Below, in pieces: positions 40,035 to 50,298 of a DNA stretch of 64,000 nt. The translations under genes and the position numbers were made by a program. Within the stretch, counting starts at the first letter, position 1. The number at the start of each line of letters is the position of its first letter. Source of the stretch: Lachnospiraceae bacterium (lineage in GTDB: Bacteria; Bacillota; Clostridia; Lachnospirales; Lachnospiraceae). The stretch covers positions 17,638 through 81,637 of the forward strand of contig JAJQHQ010000092.1 in the NCBI GenBank assembly GCA_021199655.1, in the 5' to 3' direction. The notes under the pieces were generated by a model. That model was given only the letters and a program-made list of their open reading frames with translations. It was not told the DNA's origin and did no database searches.

Positions 40035-42509
40035 TTATATATATTTCCCGGTCATACTGTCCGGGTTATCCTTTATATCCACGGGTGTCCCGCTCGCAAC
40101 AATTCTGCCGCCCGCTTCCCCGCCGCCGGGGCCCATGTCAATGACATAATCCGCCGACCGAATGACATCCAGATCATGCTCAATCACAACAACGGTTGCA
40201 CCGTTCGCAATAAGACTGTCAAAGACTTTAAGCAAAGTCTGTATATCCAGCGGATGCAGGCCGATTGTCGGCTCATCAAAAACAAAAACCGAATCCGACT
40301 GTCTCTTTCCAAGTTCGCTGGCCAGCTTCAGACGCTGTGCTTCGCCGCCGGAAAGCCCAGGCGTTTCCTCGCCAAGAGTAAGGTAGCCAAGGCCAAGATC
40401 CTGCAGGGTTTTGAGTTTTTGAGCAACCGGTTTTATATCGCTGCATACTTCCAGTGCCATGTTAATGTCCATATCCATCAACTGAGGAAGGGAATAACCG
40501 TTTCCATCATGGCTCTTCCATTGCACCTGATCTGCCGCCCTGCTGTAGCGGCTTCCCCGGCAGGCCGTACAGGTCACGGTCACATCAGGCAGGAACTGGA
40601 CATCCAGATCAATCTCGCCCGTCCCATCACAAACCGGGCAGCGCAGCCTGCCTGTATTGTATGAGAAATCTCCCGCTTTGTATCCTTTTTCTTTTGCTTC
40701 CGGCTGCCGTGCAAACAGCTTTCTCAGATCGTCATGCACATCCGCATAGGTCGCAACGGTAGAACGGACATTGATGCCGATGGGCGTTGCATCGATCAGC
40801 TTGACATGACTTATGCCGTCCGCTTTCAGAAAAGAAACACTCTCCGGATAGCTCCTGCCGTCAATGAGCGACTGCAGTCCCGGGACAAGGCTTTCCAGAA
40901 CCATGGTCGTTTTGCCGGAACCCGAGACGCCGGTTACAGCAGTGAACCTGCCTTTTGGAATGCGGACATCGAGAGGTCTGACCGTATGAATTGCATTGGT
41001 AACCATATGGATTTCGCCGTTTACAAACAGTTTCTCGTTGTCCTCAAATTTCCGGTTGAGTGTCTTTTTTCGTGAAAAGAACGGCGCAATCCGGGAATTA
41101 CCCGACTCTCTGATCATATCCAACGTTCCTTCGGCTATGACAGTTCCGCCTTTTGCGCCCGCGTCCGGCCCCATTTCAATCAGCCAGTCTGCCTCCGACA
41201 GGATCTGCGTGTCATGGTCAACTAAAATAACGGAGTTTCCGTCGGCGATCAGGTCATGCATAACGGAATTGAGGCCAATAATATTATGGGGATGCAGGCC
41301 GATGGATGGTTCATCCAGAATATACATGACTCCTGTGGTCCGGTTCCGGACTGCCCGGGCAAGCTGCATTCTCTGCCGTTCACCGGTAGAGAGCGTAGAA
41401 GCTGCCCGATCCAGAGTCAGATAGCCAAGGCCGAGTTCCATCAGGCGCTTCGCAATGACAAAATAAGACTCACAGATGCTTTCTGCCATCGGTCTCATTT
41501 CTTCCGGCAGGGACTCCGGAACGCCTTTTACCCATTCGGTCAGGCTCTCAAGGGTCATTTTGCAGGCATCCGCCAGGGTAATCCCGCGAAGAAGCGGCGC
41601 TCTGGCTGCATCCGACAGACGAGTCCCATGACATTTGGGGCATATATCCTGCCGAAGGAATTTCTCAACCCGCTTCATGCCTTTCTCATCCTTAACCTTT
41701 GAAAGCGCATTTTCCACGGTATAGATTGCATTAAAGTACGTAAAATCCATCTCTCCAGCAGCACCATTCGTTTTATTCTGGTAAATGAGATGATGCTTTT
41801 CAGCCGGTCCGTGGAATACAATATCCTTTTCTTTCTCAGTTAAATCCCGAAACGGCACGTCCGTGCGAACTCCCATTTCCCGTGCAACATCTTTCATGAT
41901 CGACCACATGAGGGTCTGCCATGGGAGTACGGCGCCTTCATCGATGGAAAGCGTATCGTCCGGGACAATGGTGGATTCATCCACAATCCGGACGGTACCA
42001 GTACCGTCACAACATTCGCAGGCGCCCTGTGAGTTAAATGCAAGTTCTTCTGCCGAAGGGGCAAAAAAATGCTCCCCGCATTCCGGACAGATGAGTTCCT
42101 GTCCTGCTGCTACAGCCAGAGAAGGCGGAACATAATGCCCATTCGGGCACCGATGGCTCGCCAGACGTGAATACATCAGCCGAAGGCTGTTCAAAAGTTC
42201 TGTACCTGTACCGAATGTACTGCGTATTCCCGGAACGGCCGGTCTCTGTCTCAGTGCAAGAGTCGCCGGTACATACAGCACCTCATCAACATCCGCTTTC
42301 GACGCAAATGTCATACGTCTGCGTGTATACGTTGACAGAGATTCCAGATATCTCCGCGAACCTTCCGCATACAACACACCCAGAGCAAGAGACGATTTCC
42401 CTGATCCGGAAACGCCGCAGATTCCGACTATTTTTCCAAGCGGCACATCAACATTCACGTCTTTCAGATTGTGAACCCGTGCACCTCGTATTATAATTTT
42501 ATCCGGCAT
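40035..42509 (-). CDS. UvrA-like ABC protein (class II / UvrA2-like)
   Basis: GVSGSGKSSLALGVLYAEGSRRYLESLS; two ABC cassettes, CXXC zinc modules, shorter than canonical UvrA. Confidence 0.88.
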   Translation of the reverse strand: MPDKIIIRGARVHNLKDVNVDVPLGKIVGICGVSGSGKSSLALGVLYAEGSRRYLESLSTYTRRRMTFASKADVDEVLYVPATLALRQRPAVPGIRSTFGTGTELLNSLRLMYSRLASHRCPNGHYVPPSLAVAAGQELICPECGEHFFAPSAEELAFNSQGACECCDGTGTVRIVDESTIVPDDTLSIDEGAVLPWQTLMWSIMKDVAREMGVRTDVPFRDLTEKEKDIVFHGPAEKHHLIYQNKTNGAAGEMDFTYFNAIYTVENALSKVKDEKGMKRVEKFLRQDICPKCHGTRLSDAARAPLLRGITLADACKMTLESLTEWVKGVPESLPEEMRPMAESICESYFVIAKRLMELGLGYLTLDRAASTLSTGERQRMQLARAVRNRTTGVMYILDEPSIGLHPHNIIGLNSVMHDLIADGNSVILVDHDTQILSEADWLIEMGPDAGAKGGTVIAEGTLDMIRESGNSRIAPFFSRKKTLNRKFEDNEKLFVNGEIHMVTNAIHTVRPLDVRIPKGRFTAVTGVSGSGKTTMVLESLVPGLQSLIDGRSYPESVSFLKADGISHVKLIDATPIGINVRSTVATYADVHDDLRKLFARQPEAKEKGYKAGDFSYNTGRLRCPVCDGTGEIDLDVQFLPDVTVTCTACRGSRYSRAADQVQWKSHDGNGYSLPQLMDMDINMALEVCSDIKPVAQKLKTLQDLGLGYLTLGEETPGLSGGEAQRLKLASELGKRQSDSVFVFDEPTIGLHPLDIQTLLKVFDSLIANGATVVVIEHDLDVIRSADYVIDMGPGGGEAGGRIVASGTPVDIKDNPDSMTGKYI

Positions 42510-42630
42510 GAAAGAATGTTCTCCTTCCCAATTTTTCTCCGAGTCAGGTCTTTCCATTGTAAAAGAGTTTTTAATCTTCTCTCTTATATCTTTGTATAAG
42601 AATAAGCATCCTGTTACTCTATGCACGCCA

Positions 42631-43218
42631 TCATGATTGACATCCTGAAACAGCCACGCTTACTGTAACCACAGCCATCATTACCGCGACTAGCAGCAAT
42701 GGAATCATTCCATCCACATAGCCTTTTACCTTGTCCAGGTTATAGTAAAGCAGGTAACAGACCAGACTGACGACTGCGGCCACCACCGTTATGACAAGGA
42801 GCAAAATCGTCACCGTTCTTGTGTAATGCCCCATCCCATAGAGCGCATTCAGTTCCAGAAACATCAAGGCTGTCCATCCAACGATAAGGAAAAGTTCTGT
42901 CGTCACCTGACGCTTCAAAAGCACAGCCGTCCCCGCGAATAAAATAACATACGCCGCCACGCCGCCTATGATAACAGCATTGCCGGAAAACAGCTTCAGC
43001 TGATTATCAACGGAACCGCTTCCGCCTGCAATCTGATAAACAGATGCCACGCCAAAGACGAGCGCCGGAATCAGCAGCCATCCACTTTTCATGCCTTTGA
43101 TCGCACCTGTCGGTTTAAAAGCCACAAGCCACCATGCAAGATAGAAAATGCAGCACAGGATCATCAGAATATTCCCGGTCAGCATTTTTCTGGTCTGAAC
43201 CTCAAAACCTGCAAACAT
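42631..43218 (-). CDS. Multi-spanning membrane protein
   Basis: 195 aa with several hydrophobic segments. Confidence 0.7.
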   Translation of the reverse strand: MFAGFEVQTRKMLTGNILMILCCIFYLAWWLVAFKPTGAIKGMKSGWLLIPALVFGVASVYQIAGGSGSVDNQLKLFSGNAVIIGGVAAYVILFAGTAVLLKRQVTTELFLIVGWTALMFLELNALYGMGHYTRTVTILLLVITVVAAVVSLVCYLLYYNLDKVKGYVDGMIPLLLVAVMMAVVTVSVAVSGCQS

Positions 43219-43307
43219 TACAACGCCTCCATAGTCTGTTCTAATATTTTGCTGCGCGGATTAAGACAGGTCCCATCCATATCAATTGCCAGCAGTCTGA
43301 TTCTCAT
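43218..43307 (-). pseudogene. 29-aa HAD-family N-terminal remnant, TAATG-coupled to 42631..43218
   Basis: GGGGGC-like RBS, MRIRLLAIDMDGTCLNPRSKILEQTMEAL*. Confidence 0.65.
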
Positions 43308-43319
43308 AGGAAGCCCCCT

Positions 43320-43524
43320 TTATCTCCCGGCGATTTCTACATCTTCCTCATATTCCACCTGCATTTTGGCCAGCGCCTCATATCGCCGCACGGGCAGCTG
43401 CAGACCAATCCCTGTAATACCCGGCAATGCCTCCAGTATGTCGGACAGTTGTTCCTCTGTAACCGGTTTTTCATTGTATTTCCGTATGGAACGGCGTTCC
43501 ATAATGGTCTGAAGCATTTCATTC
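43320..43524 (-). pseudogene. Nitroreductase remnant
   Basis: MNEMLQTIMERRSIRKYNEKPVTEEQLSDILEA then truncated. Confidence 0.6.
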
Positions 43525-43527
43525 ATT

Positions 43528-44058
43528 TTATTTTGCCTCCCTGCCGCAGTCATAATGCTGGCGGCTGTCATAGCCTGCTTCTTTGAAATCAGAGTTTAAA
43601 AATTCAATTTCTTTCGGGCAGATTTTGATAAGGTTCATGATAAAAGGCAGCTTTTTAAGCGCATCAACGGGAATTTTCTTCCACTCTGCCGCATGAATAT
43701 ATTCTTTAGAAAACGGCTCGATGATGTCTGCTCTGCCTGTAACCTGCAGCCCCTTTAATTTCCCAAAGCCATCATATCGGTCATATATGGCAAGGCAAAC
43801 ATTTTTGTTATCCTCCAGGCCAACAAATTTCTGCCCGCCTTCTGAAAACATCCAAAAAGCTCCGTCGTGCCAGGCATATTCGATGGGTGTACATCGGATA
43901 AAGCTGCCGCTTCCGGTAGCGAGGGCACAGGTATTATTGGATCGAATATATTCATCAATGGCCGTCCACAACTGATCTGTCGGCATCTTTTTAGAATCGG
44001 CATCCTTTTCCAGCCAATGGTTTGCTGCAGTTTGGTATTCTTCATGAGTCATATTGTC
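43528..44058 (-). CDS. Pyridoxamine 5'-phosphate oxidase family protein
   Basis: NNTCALATGSGSFIRCTPIEYAWHDGAFWMFSEGGQKFVGLEDNKNVCLAIYD. Confidence 0.75.
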   Translation of the reverse strand, partial: DNMTHEEYQTAANHWLEKDADSKKMPTDQLWTAIDEYIRSNNTCALATGSGSFIRCTPIEYAWHDGAFWMFSEGGQKFVGLEDNKNVCLAIYDRYDGFGKLKGLQVTGRADIIEPFSKEYIHAAEWKKIPVDALKKLPFIMNLIKICPKEIEFLNSDFKEAGYDSRQHYDCGREAK

Positions 44059-44098
44059 CCATCCTCCCATAGTCTTAAACAATTTATAATTTTGCTGA

Positions 44099-44653
44099 TC
44101 ATTTCAAAAAAGTCACTTTCCCGCTTTTCAGGTCGTAAAGTGCTCCGACAATCTCTGCTTCTGCCATTTCTTCATTTCCATCAAAAGCAGTTCGTATGCT
44201 TGATACCGTGTTTCTGATGTTCAGGATACTGGCTTTACAGGAATCTGCTTCTGAATGTATGACTGCTGCAATTTTATCTGTAATACTCTTTACATACCCG
44301 CTGGCATTTCCGGCAATCGCCGCCCCGACAGCGCCACAACAGGTATGGCCAAGAACAACTACCAATGTGCAGCCGAGGTGTTCTACAGCATATTCAACAC
44401 TTCCAAGAGTGCTGTCATCCACCACATTCCCCGCCGTCCGGATAACAAACAGTTCTCCAATCCCGCAAGAAAAAATTGCTTCCGGTATCACACGCGAATC
44501 TGAGCAGGAAATGATGATGGCAAACGGATGCTGTCCGTTTTCAGCAGTGTCAAGCCGGATTCCTTCAGAAATATCTCCAATCTCGTTTTGGGTATGCAGG
44601 TAACGCTCGTTACCTTCCTTTAAACGTTTCCTAATCTTCTCATTATTCATCAC
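44099..44653 (-). CDS. Beta-carbonic anhydrase
   Basis: IIISCSDSRVIPEAIFSCGIGELFVIRTAGNVVDDSTLGSVEYAVEHLGCTLVVVLGHTCCGAV. Confidence 0.93.
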   Translation of the reverse strand: MMNNEKIRKRLKEGNERYLHTQNEIGDISEGIRLDTAENGQHPFAIIISCSDSRVIPEAIFSCGIGELFVIRTAGNVVDDSTLGSVEYAVEHLGCTLVVVLGHTCCGAVGAAIAGNASGYVKSITDKIAAVIHSEADSCKASILNIRNTVSSIRTAFDGNEEMAEAEIVGALYDLKSGKVTFLK

Positions 44654-44714
44654 ATCTGTCCCCTCAAATCACATGAAATCGACATTTTCCTGTCTCAAGG
44701 CATTTTTTGCTTCT

Positions 44715-45629
44715 TCATTGTGCATCTTCCCAATAAACCTCCGCGTCCTCATATCCATCAAAATCATCATAATGATCATAATAGAATTCTTCCGGATCAT
44801 CATAATCAGACGCATTGTACTGATCCTTACTGGAGTTGCCCGAACTGCTGCTCTTTGAACTACTCGATGAGCTGCTTTTCGAGCTGCTGCCCGAACTGGA
44901 TGAAGACGAAGAGCTCCCGGATGACACCTTATCGCGCTTATCCCAAACCTGTATCACCTCGCCCTGCACACATCGTGCAGTAAATATCGTCGTATTGCCG
45001 CTCTTGAAATCATACAGATTCGCAGTATAAGCTTTGCCATTCATCATTTCCGTGTTGTGCCGGACGGTGGATGATGGCGCACCGAGCGCGGTTTTACCGA
45101 TATACTCCTCGGAAAGTCCCACATAAGGTACCTGCTTGCTGAGACGCTCCAAAAATGATTTTTCCTGCGCTGCTTCCCTCTCCGCTTTTTCTTTTGCCCG
45201 CTGTTCCGCTGCTTCAGACTCTGCGATTGCCTTTTTCTCCAGATAAACCTCGTAATCTGCAGTTACTTGTTCTTTGAAAGTATCCAAATCCGTCAGAATC
45301 TCATCGCTGACATTTTCCAGATTCAAAGACTTTACCCCAGAATAAGCGGATTCAATATCATCCTCGTCATAACTCATGTGCGCCTGACACAGGGAAATCA
45401 TTCCGTCTATATCCAGATCCGCATATCGTTCTTCGCTGATCTGTTCGAGTAGTTCATAGGCTTCCCCATAGGAGTTCTGCTCTGCCAGTTCTACTGCTTC
45501 CTGATACGTGGCCTTTACTTCTAACATATTCTGATGAGCGTTATACCTGTCTGCTGCGATCCCGGCCACAAGCAGCAGCGCCAGAGAAATAAGTATGCTT
45601 CTTTTTACAATTTTCTTCATAGCAATCAC
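44715..45629 (-). CDS. Membrane-anchored protein with Ser-rich linker
   Basis: N-terminal TM; SSGSSSSSSSSGSSSKSSSSSSSKSSSSGNSSK low-complexity segment. Confidence 0.7.
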   Translation of the reverse strand: MIAMKKIVKRSILISLALLLVAGIAADRYNAHQNMLEVKATYQEAVELAEQNSYGEAYELLEQISEERYADLDIDGMISLCQAHMSYDEDDIESAYSGVKSLNLENVSDEILTDLDTFKEQVTADYEVYLEKKAIAESEAAEQRAKEKAEREAAQEKSFLERLSKQVPYVGLSEEYIGKTALGAPSSTVRHNTEMMNGKAYTANLYDFKSGNTTIFTARCVQGEVIQVWDKRDKVSSGSSSSSSSSGSSSKSSSSSSSKSSSSGNSSKDQYNASDYDDPEEFYYDHYDDFDGYEDAEVYWEDAQ

Positions 45630-45811
45630 CGTTTTCCTATTTTGGATCTACAAATACTCTCAGATATAATACAGGTGTGCAGCAAATAAATACAATGCAA
45701 ATAAATGCTTCCCTTGAGCAGTTTCTTTTTCATGCGGATCATCTTACAGAATTCCCTTATAAAGCTGTTCCGTAATGGTGTATATCCTTAGTAAAAACCA
45801 AATTTCATTTA

Positions 45812-45844
45812 CAATATAATTGCAACGAAGTTGCAATTATATTG
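45812..45844. repeat. 15-bp perfect palindrome with GAA triloop
   Basis: CAATATAATTGCAAC-GAA-GTTGCAATTATATTG. Confidence 0.85.
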
Positions 45845-45941
45845 CAATTTCAAGCAATTATTTAAAGTGAAACACAGCAAGGGAAATGGTAAATCGCAGT
45901 AAAAGTAATGTCAAACACATACATTGTCGTCTTATTGTTTG

Positions 45942-46166
45942 CTATCCTAAAAAGAACCCCTCCTGATAATGCTGTTTATCATTACGAAGATTAATAAGTT
46001 CCCATATACGATCATAACATGAAAAGAACCCTGTCCGAAATTCTTCCCTCTGATTGGCTGGCCCAGATGCTTCCGAAGAGCGATATTCAAACACGATTCC
46101 CGCCTGAGGTAAATACTTGTTAAGAGAACTGCCGCTCTTTCTCAAAGGCGGATATATACGTTTCAC
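45942..46166 (-). CDS. 74-aa protein translationally coupled to helicase
   Basis: ATG overlaps helicase stop by 4 bp (ATGTGA context). Confidence 0.55.
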   Translation of the reverse strand: MKRIYPPLRKSGSSLNKYLPQAGIVFEYRSSEASGPANQREEFRTGFFSCYDRIWELINLRNDKQHYQEGFFLG

Positions 46167-48781
46167 ATCTCTTTAAAGTCATCCCCGCCTTTATATCTTC
46201 TTCTGTAATAATCCATCGTCCTGTAATCAATAATATCCTTCATGTGCCGTACAAACGCCGGTTTTCTGACAATTTCTTTCAGATCACTGCGTAAAGCCAG
46301 TGCGCAGCCCTGTCGTTCTATAAAAAAACCGTTTCCGGATTTTTGCAGGAAATGAATCGGATTGCTCTTTGCGTTATACAGATGTTGTTTGCCCGTAATA
46401 CCCAGAAATTCATCGTATGTAATGTTCTGACGCAAATCCTTCCAGTTGGTCCCTGTCTGAAAGAATGCCTTCCATGCGTTCAGGACATCTTCCTCCGAAA
46501 CTTCCATTTTTACATCACCATTATTATAAAAAGCCATCAGAATGGGCATCTTATAAGATTTCTGCATATTGGTAGTCTCCAGCAAAAACAGAAATTCTCT
46601 TCCAATCCCATCGTAGATTTCCTGTTCTTCCTCGTCCAAATCGCCTGTTTCCTTCAGGTAAGTGAGATATCCTCTAAAAGGATTTTCTTTCGCATGGCTG
46701 ATGCACATCCGATAAATTCCATCATCCATGCCGCGGAACAGTTCCATCCGCGTTGGCACTTTTCCATCCAGCGATTCTTTTACTGCAAAATATTCAGATC
46801 GTATCCGTTCTTTGAGGGTTTTTCCCTTTCTCTCCATTTCCTGAAACAGCTGAATCAGCCTCATGTCAAAATCGACAATACATTCTTCGGGGAATTCGAA
46901 ATCAATCGGGTTCTTATTTTCTCCTGCATTTCCCCTTTCGCCTGAGACAGCCTGTTTCCCGGATTTGTTCCCAGACCAGTCCGGTTCGCTTCCCTGTTCG
47001 CTGAGCAGGTAAATCGTATTCCCCGCTTTTTGATAATTTCCGATGAAGTCCAGCACATTCAGATACTGCTTCTTTCTGGATTTTCGCAATCCACGGCCCA
47101 GCTGCTGCAAAAACACTACCGGAGATTCAGTAGGGCGCAAAAACATCACCATATCAATTTCCGGAATATCAACTCCCTCATTAAACATGTCTACTGAAAA
47201 AATGACTCGCAACTGCCCGTCCCTTAATTTTTTCACAGCTTCCCGTCTGTCCATCGAATAAGCACCGGCAGCATTGCTGTAAACTGCCGCAGAAGGTATT
47301 CCGCGTTCCGAGAAATCTTTTGCCATTGCTTCCGCATGAAGTCTGGAACAACAAAATCCCAATGCTCTCCGGGAATGGTATTTCATGTAATACTGGTAAA
47401 TCAGTTGATAACGCGCCTTATTATGCAGATAAATATTTTCCAGTTCCGAGTCCACATAATGCCCCCGTACAGGACGAAGACCGCTGTAGTTCGTCTCATC
47501 ATAGACACCATAATAATGAAATGGAACCAGCACACCTCTGTTTACCGCATTCTTCAACGGTAATTCATACGGAACATTATAATCACAAAGCTCATAAATA
47601 TCGCGTCCATCCATCCGGTCAGGGGTTGCGGTCAGTCCCAGCAGAAACTGCGGGTGAAAATAATTTATGATCCTCTTGTAGCAATCATTTGCTGCGTGGT
47701 GAAATTCGTCAATCACCAGGTAGTCAAAATACTCCGGTGCAAAATAGTTCTTATTCAGGTATTGAGAGCGGCCAAGCGTCGCCACCGAAGCAAATATAAC
47801 CGGTTTATCTGTATCTTTGCAGTCTCCGTTAAAAAAGCCGTAATCGTCTGACTGGCGTACATTCCGAAATGACTGCGCTGCCTGCAGCAGGATTTCCTGT
47901 CTGTGCGCAACAAACAGTACATGCTGATATGGTTTTGAATCAAAAGCCGCCAGATAGGTCTTGCCTCCGCCAGTAGCCACATGGATCAGCGCTTTCCGTG
48001 CGCCCTCCGCACGGCTGGTCTTTAAAGCATACAAGGCTTCAATCTGCGCTCCTCTGGGCTGAAAAACAGAAGAAACAGACCCGGCATCACGATTGAAGTT
48101 CTGATCGCGGTCCAGATCAAGATCAGAATTGAGATCATGATCGTTATCGTTATTTTTATCGCTTTCCTCTTCTTCATACCGTTCCAGATCCTTCGCAACT
48201 GCAGGACGCCTCCATGACCGAGCATACCTTTTTAGTTCCGCGTCATCTATAATAATCGAATGACGATAAAACAGTTCCTCAAATGTAGCGCAAAATTTAT
48301 AAAAGCCCGCTTCATTCTCACTGCTGCTGAATCTGTAATTCCACTCAATCCCGGAAGTCAGTGCACTCCTCGACAGATTTGAGGAACCAATGTATATCTC
48401 GTCCTGCCCCTTCCCATGAAAAATATACGCTTTCGGGTGAAAGGAACGCTTCTTTTCATTATAAAAACGCAGATCAATCCGCTCCCCCAGTTCACCCTTT
48501 AACAAATACAGGGCTGCAGGCTGCGTGATTCCGAGATAATTTCCCGTGAGCACACGTATCCTCGCTCCCCGATTCAAAGCGCCCTCCAGATCACGCAGGA
48601 TCATCCTCACACCCGATTCCATCAAAAAAGAAACAATAATATCGATCTGCTCCGCGTGAGCGATACTGATTTTGAGCTGATAATACAAAAAACGTTCCGC
48701 ATAACGGTCTCCTGTAATTACATTGGTACGCTCAACCGGTGCTTCCGATATTATTTTTTCTGCAAAATCAGGTTCAGCCAT
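46163..48781 (-). CDS. PLD-domain + SF2 (DEAD/DEAH) helicase fusion
   Basis: HPKAYIFHGKGQDEIYIGSSNLSRSAL; VATGGGKTYLAAF; DEFHH; GLTATPDRMDGRD; QQLGRGLRKSRKKQYL. Confidence 0.9.
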   Translation of the reverse strand: MAEPDFAEKIISEAPVERTNVITGDRYAERFLYYQLKISIAHAEQIDIIVSFLMESGVRMILRDLEGALNRGARIRVLTGNYLGITQPAALYLLKGELGERIDLRFYNEKKRSFHPKAYIFHGKGQDEIYIGSSNLSRSALTSGIEWNYRFSSSENEAGFYKFCATFEELFYRHSIIIDDAELKRYARSWRRPAVAKDLERYEEEESDKNNDNDHDLNSDLDLDRDQNFNRDAGSVSSVFQPRGAQIEALYALKTSRAEGARKALIHVATGGGKTYLAAFDSKPYQHVLFVAHRQEILLQAAQSFRNVRQSDDYGFFNGDCKDTDKPVIFASVATLGRSQYLNKNYFAPEYFDYLVIDEFHHAANDCYKRIINYFHPQFLLGLTATPDRMDGRDIYELCDYNVPYELPLKNAVNRGVLVPFHYYGVYDETNYSGLRPVRGHYVDSELENIYLHNKARYQLIYQYYMKYHSRRALGFCCSRLHAEAMAKDFSERGIPSAAVYSNAAGAYSMDRREAVKKLRDGQLRVIFSVDMFNEGVDIPEIDMVMFLRPTESPVVFLQQLGRGLRKSRKKQYLNVLDFIGNYQKAGNTIYLLSEQGSEPDWSGNKSGKQAVSGERGNAGENKNPIDFEFPEECIVDFDMRLIQLFQEMERKGKTLKERIRSEYFAVKESLDGKVPTRMELFRGMDDGIYRMCISHAKENPFRGYLTYLKETGDLDEEEQEIYDGIGREFLFLLETTNMQKSYKMPILMAFYNNGDVKMEVSEEDVLNAWKAFFQTGTNWKDLRQNITYDEFLGITGKQHLYNAKSNPIHFLQKSGNGFFIERQGCALALRSDLKEIVRKPAFVRHMKDIIDYRTMDYYRRRYKGGDDFKEM

Positions 48782-49362
48782 TTTTCTTCTCCTCTGCCTG
48801 GGCGAATATCTGAAGTAATCCACATCCTGCAAATCGTATATACATTCAACTCATTCATCAGCTCGTCTGTCCGCTGTTCATTCATATCAATAAAATACCG
48901 TCCGTTTCTCATACCTTCATATGAACCATATTTAAATGAAGCATATACAATTCCGTCGGGTTTTAGCGCCGCAGCCATTTTGATAAAGACTGCTTTTAAG
49001 TCTTCCGATGAAAGATGCAAAATTGAAGAGCACGCCCATATTCCATCATAGCAACTATGACAGTCCAGATCCTGAAAAAGCATCTGCTTTACCGGGATGC
49101 CGGTGTATTCGGATGCCATTCGGCAAAGTTCTTCAGAACCATCAATGGCTGTGACCTGATACCCTTTCTCCAGAAAATACTTCGTATCCCGTCCGGCACC
49201 ACAGCCAAAATCGAGAATGGATGCCTGAGGCGAAAGGTATTTAAGGAAACTATCCTGTGTTTCACAAAACTCCAATGTCTGAGTGGAAGAAGTAAAGGCG
49301 GCAGCATTTTTGTTATAGTATTCGAGTGTTGGAGTAGTTGTTGTACTATTCATCAGGAACAT
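48751..49362 (-). CDS. Class I SAM-dependent methyltransferase
   Basis: ASILDFGCGAGRDTKYFLEKGYQVTAIDGSEELCRMA; overlaps helicase start by ~31 bp. Confidence 0.88.
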   Translation of the reverse strand: MFLMNSTTTTPTLEYYNKNAAAFTSSTQTLEFCETQDSFLKYLSPQASILDFGCGAGRDTKYFLEKGYQVTAIDGSEELCRMASEYTGIPVKQMLFQDLDCHSCYDGIWACSSILHLSSEDLKAVFIKMAAALKPDGIVYASFKYGSYEGMRNGRYFIDMNEQRTDELMNELNVYTICRMWITSDIRPGRGEEKWLNLILQKK

Positions 49363-49749
49363 TCCTTTCCTTATCTTCTCAAATTATCATCCAAAGTTTC
49401 CCTCGAATAATTCATTTTGATCCATTGCAAGTTTGTATTCGCGCAACAAATATGAACGAAGACCGCGCTAAACGCGAAGCAATTCTCTATTACGCGGCTT
49501 TCCTTATCCACAAATCGAAGATTCAGTAAAAAACATATACTGTAGTATAAGCCTCGAATCGTCACAATTCAACAAATTTTGTATCTAAAATTCAAAATTT
49601 TCATTGATTATTTTTTCATCCGTCCTTACAGTTTACAGCTATAGGTTTTATCCTCGTCAGTTGATAAAATGATTTTTCTCAACAATACGACAGCCGCCTG
49701 TATTCCTCGCTCCCGTATGTATTTCTGTGACAGCCGTATTTATCCACTA

Positions 49750-50067
49750 TTATTTCTTATAATGATTCATATTCCCGAACAGTCCCCAGTCGCTGTGTCC
49801 CGTCTTATGACCTTTCGCATCATAATGATCAATTTCACTGAACACCCCCGGATCACTTCTGCCCGTCTTATGTCCGTGGTTGTCATGGTGTGTCAATCCA
49901 CCGGTCAGATTCTGCGTGCTGTAGCCTACCTTATGCCCTTTGGCATCATAATTGTTCATGCTGCCAAACAGGCCCGGTCTGCTCTCGCCGATCTTCTTGC
50001 CCTTTGCATCGTAATGGTTGATCGTACCAAAAGCTCCTTCTCTGCTGTATCCTTCTTTTTTTCTCAT
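49750..50067 (-). CDS. Tandem-repeat protein (~22-aa YDAKG repeats)
   Basis: Repeats such as GLFGSMNNYDAKGHKVGYS / GVFSEIDHYDAKGHKTGHS. Confidence 0.75.
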   Translation of the reverse strand: MRKKEGYSREGAFGTINHYDAKGKKIGESRPGLFGSMNNYDAKGHKVGYSTQNLTGGLTHHDNHGHKTGRSDPGVFSEIDHYDAKGHKTGHSDWGLFGNMNHYKK

Positions 50068-50298
50068 AGTGATTCTCCTCTCGTTTTTTCATACCGGCAT
50101 CCGTTTTTTGCTCCGATTCTAATTACAGAACAAATAGTAATGGATTGCCATACATCCGATTTTATTCAACATCATTTTTACACGTATCAAAGTATTCACA
50201 CATCAGGCAGCATTTGCTGCAATGCCTGTCACCGTGCAGCGTTTTACGAATCCAAAACAAAAACCGCAACGGTACCACCTCCTCAGCTCTGACTCGTA

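Noticed and set aside
44836-45030. Leu/Glu-rich plus-strand ORF at the Ser-repeat region
   Set aside because: Reverse reading of Ser/Lys codon repeats in the 44715-45629 gene.
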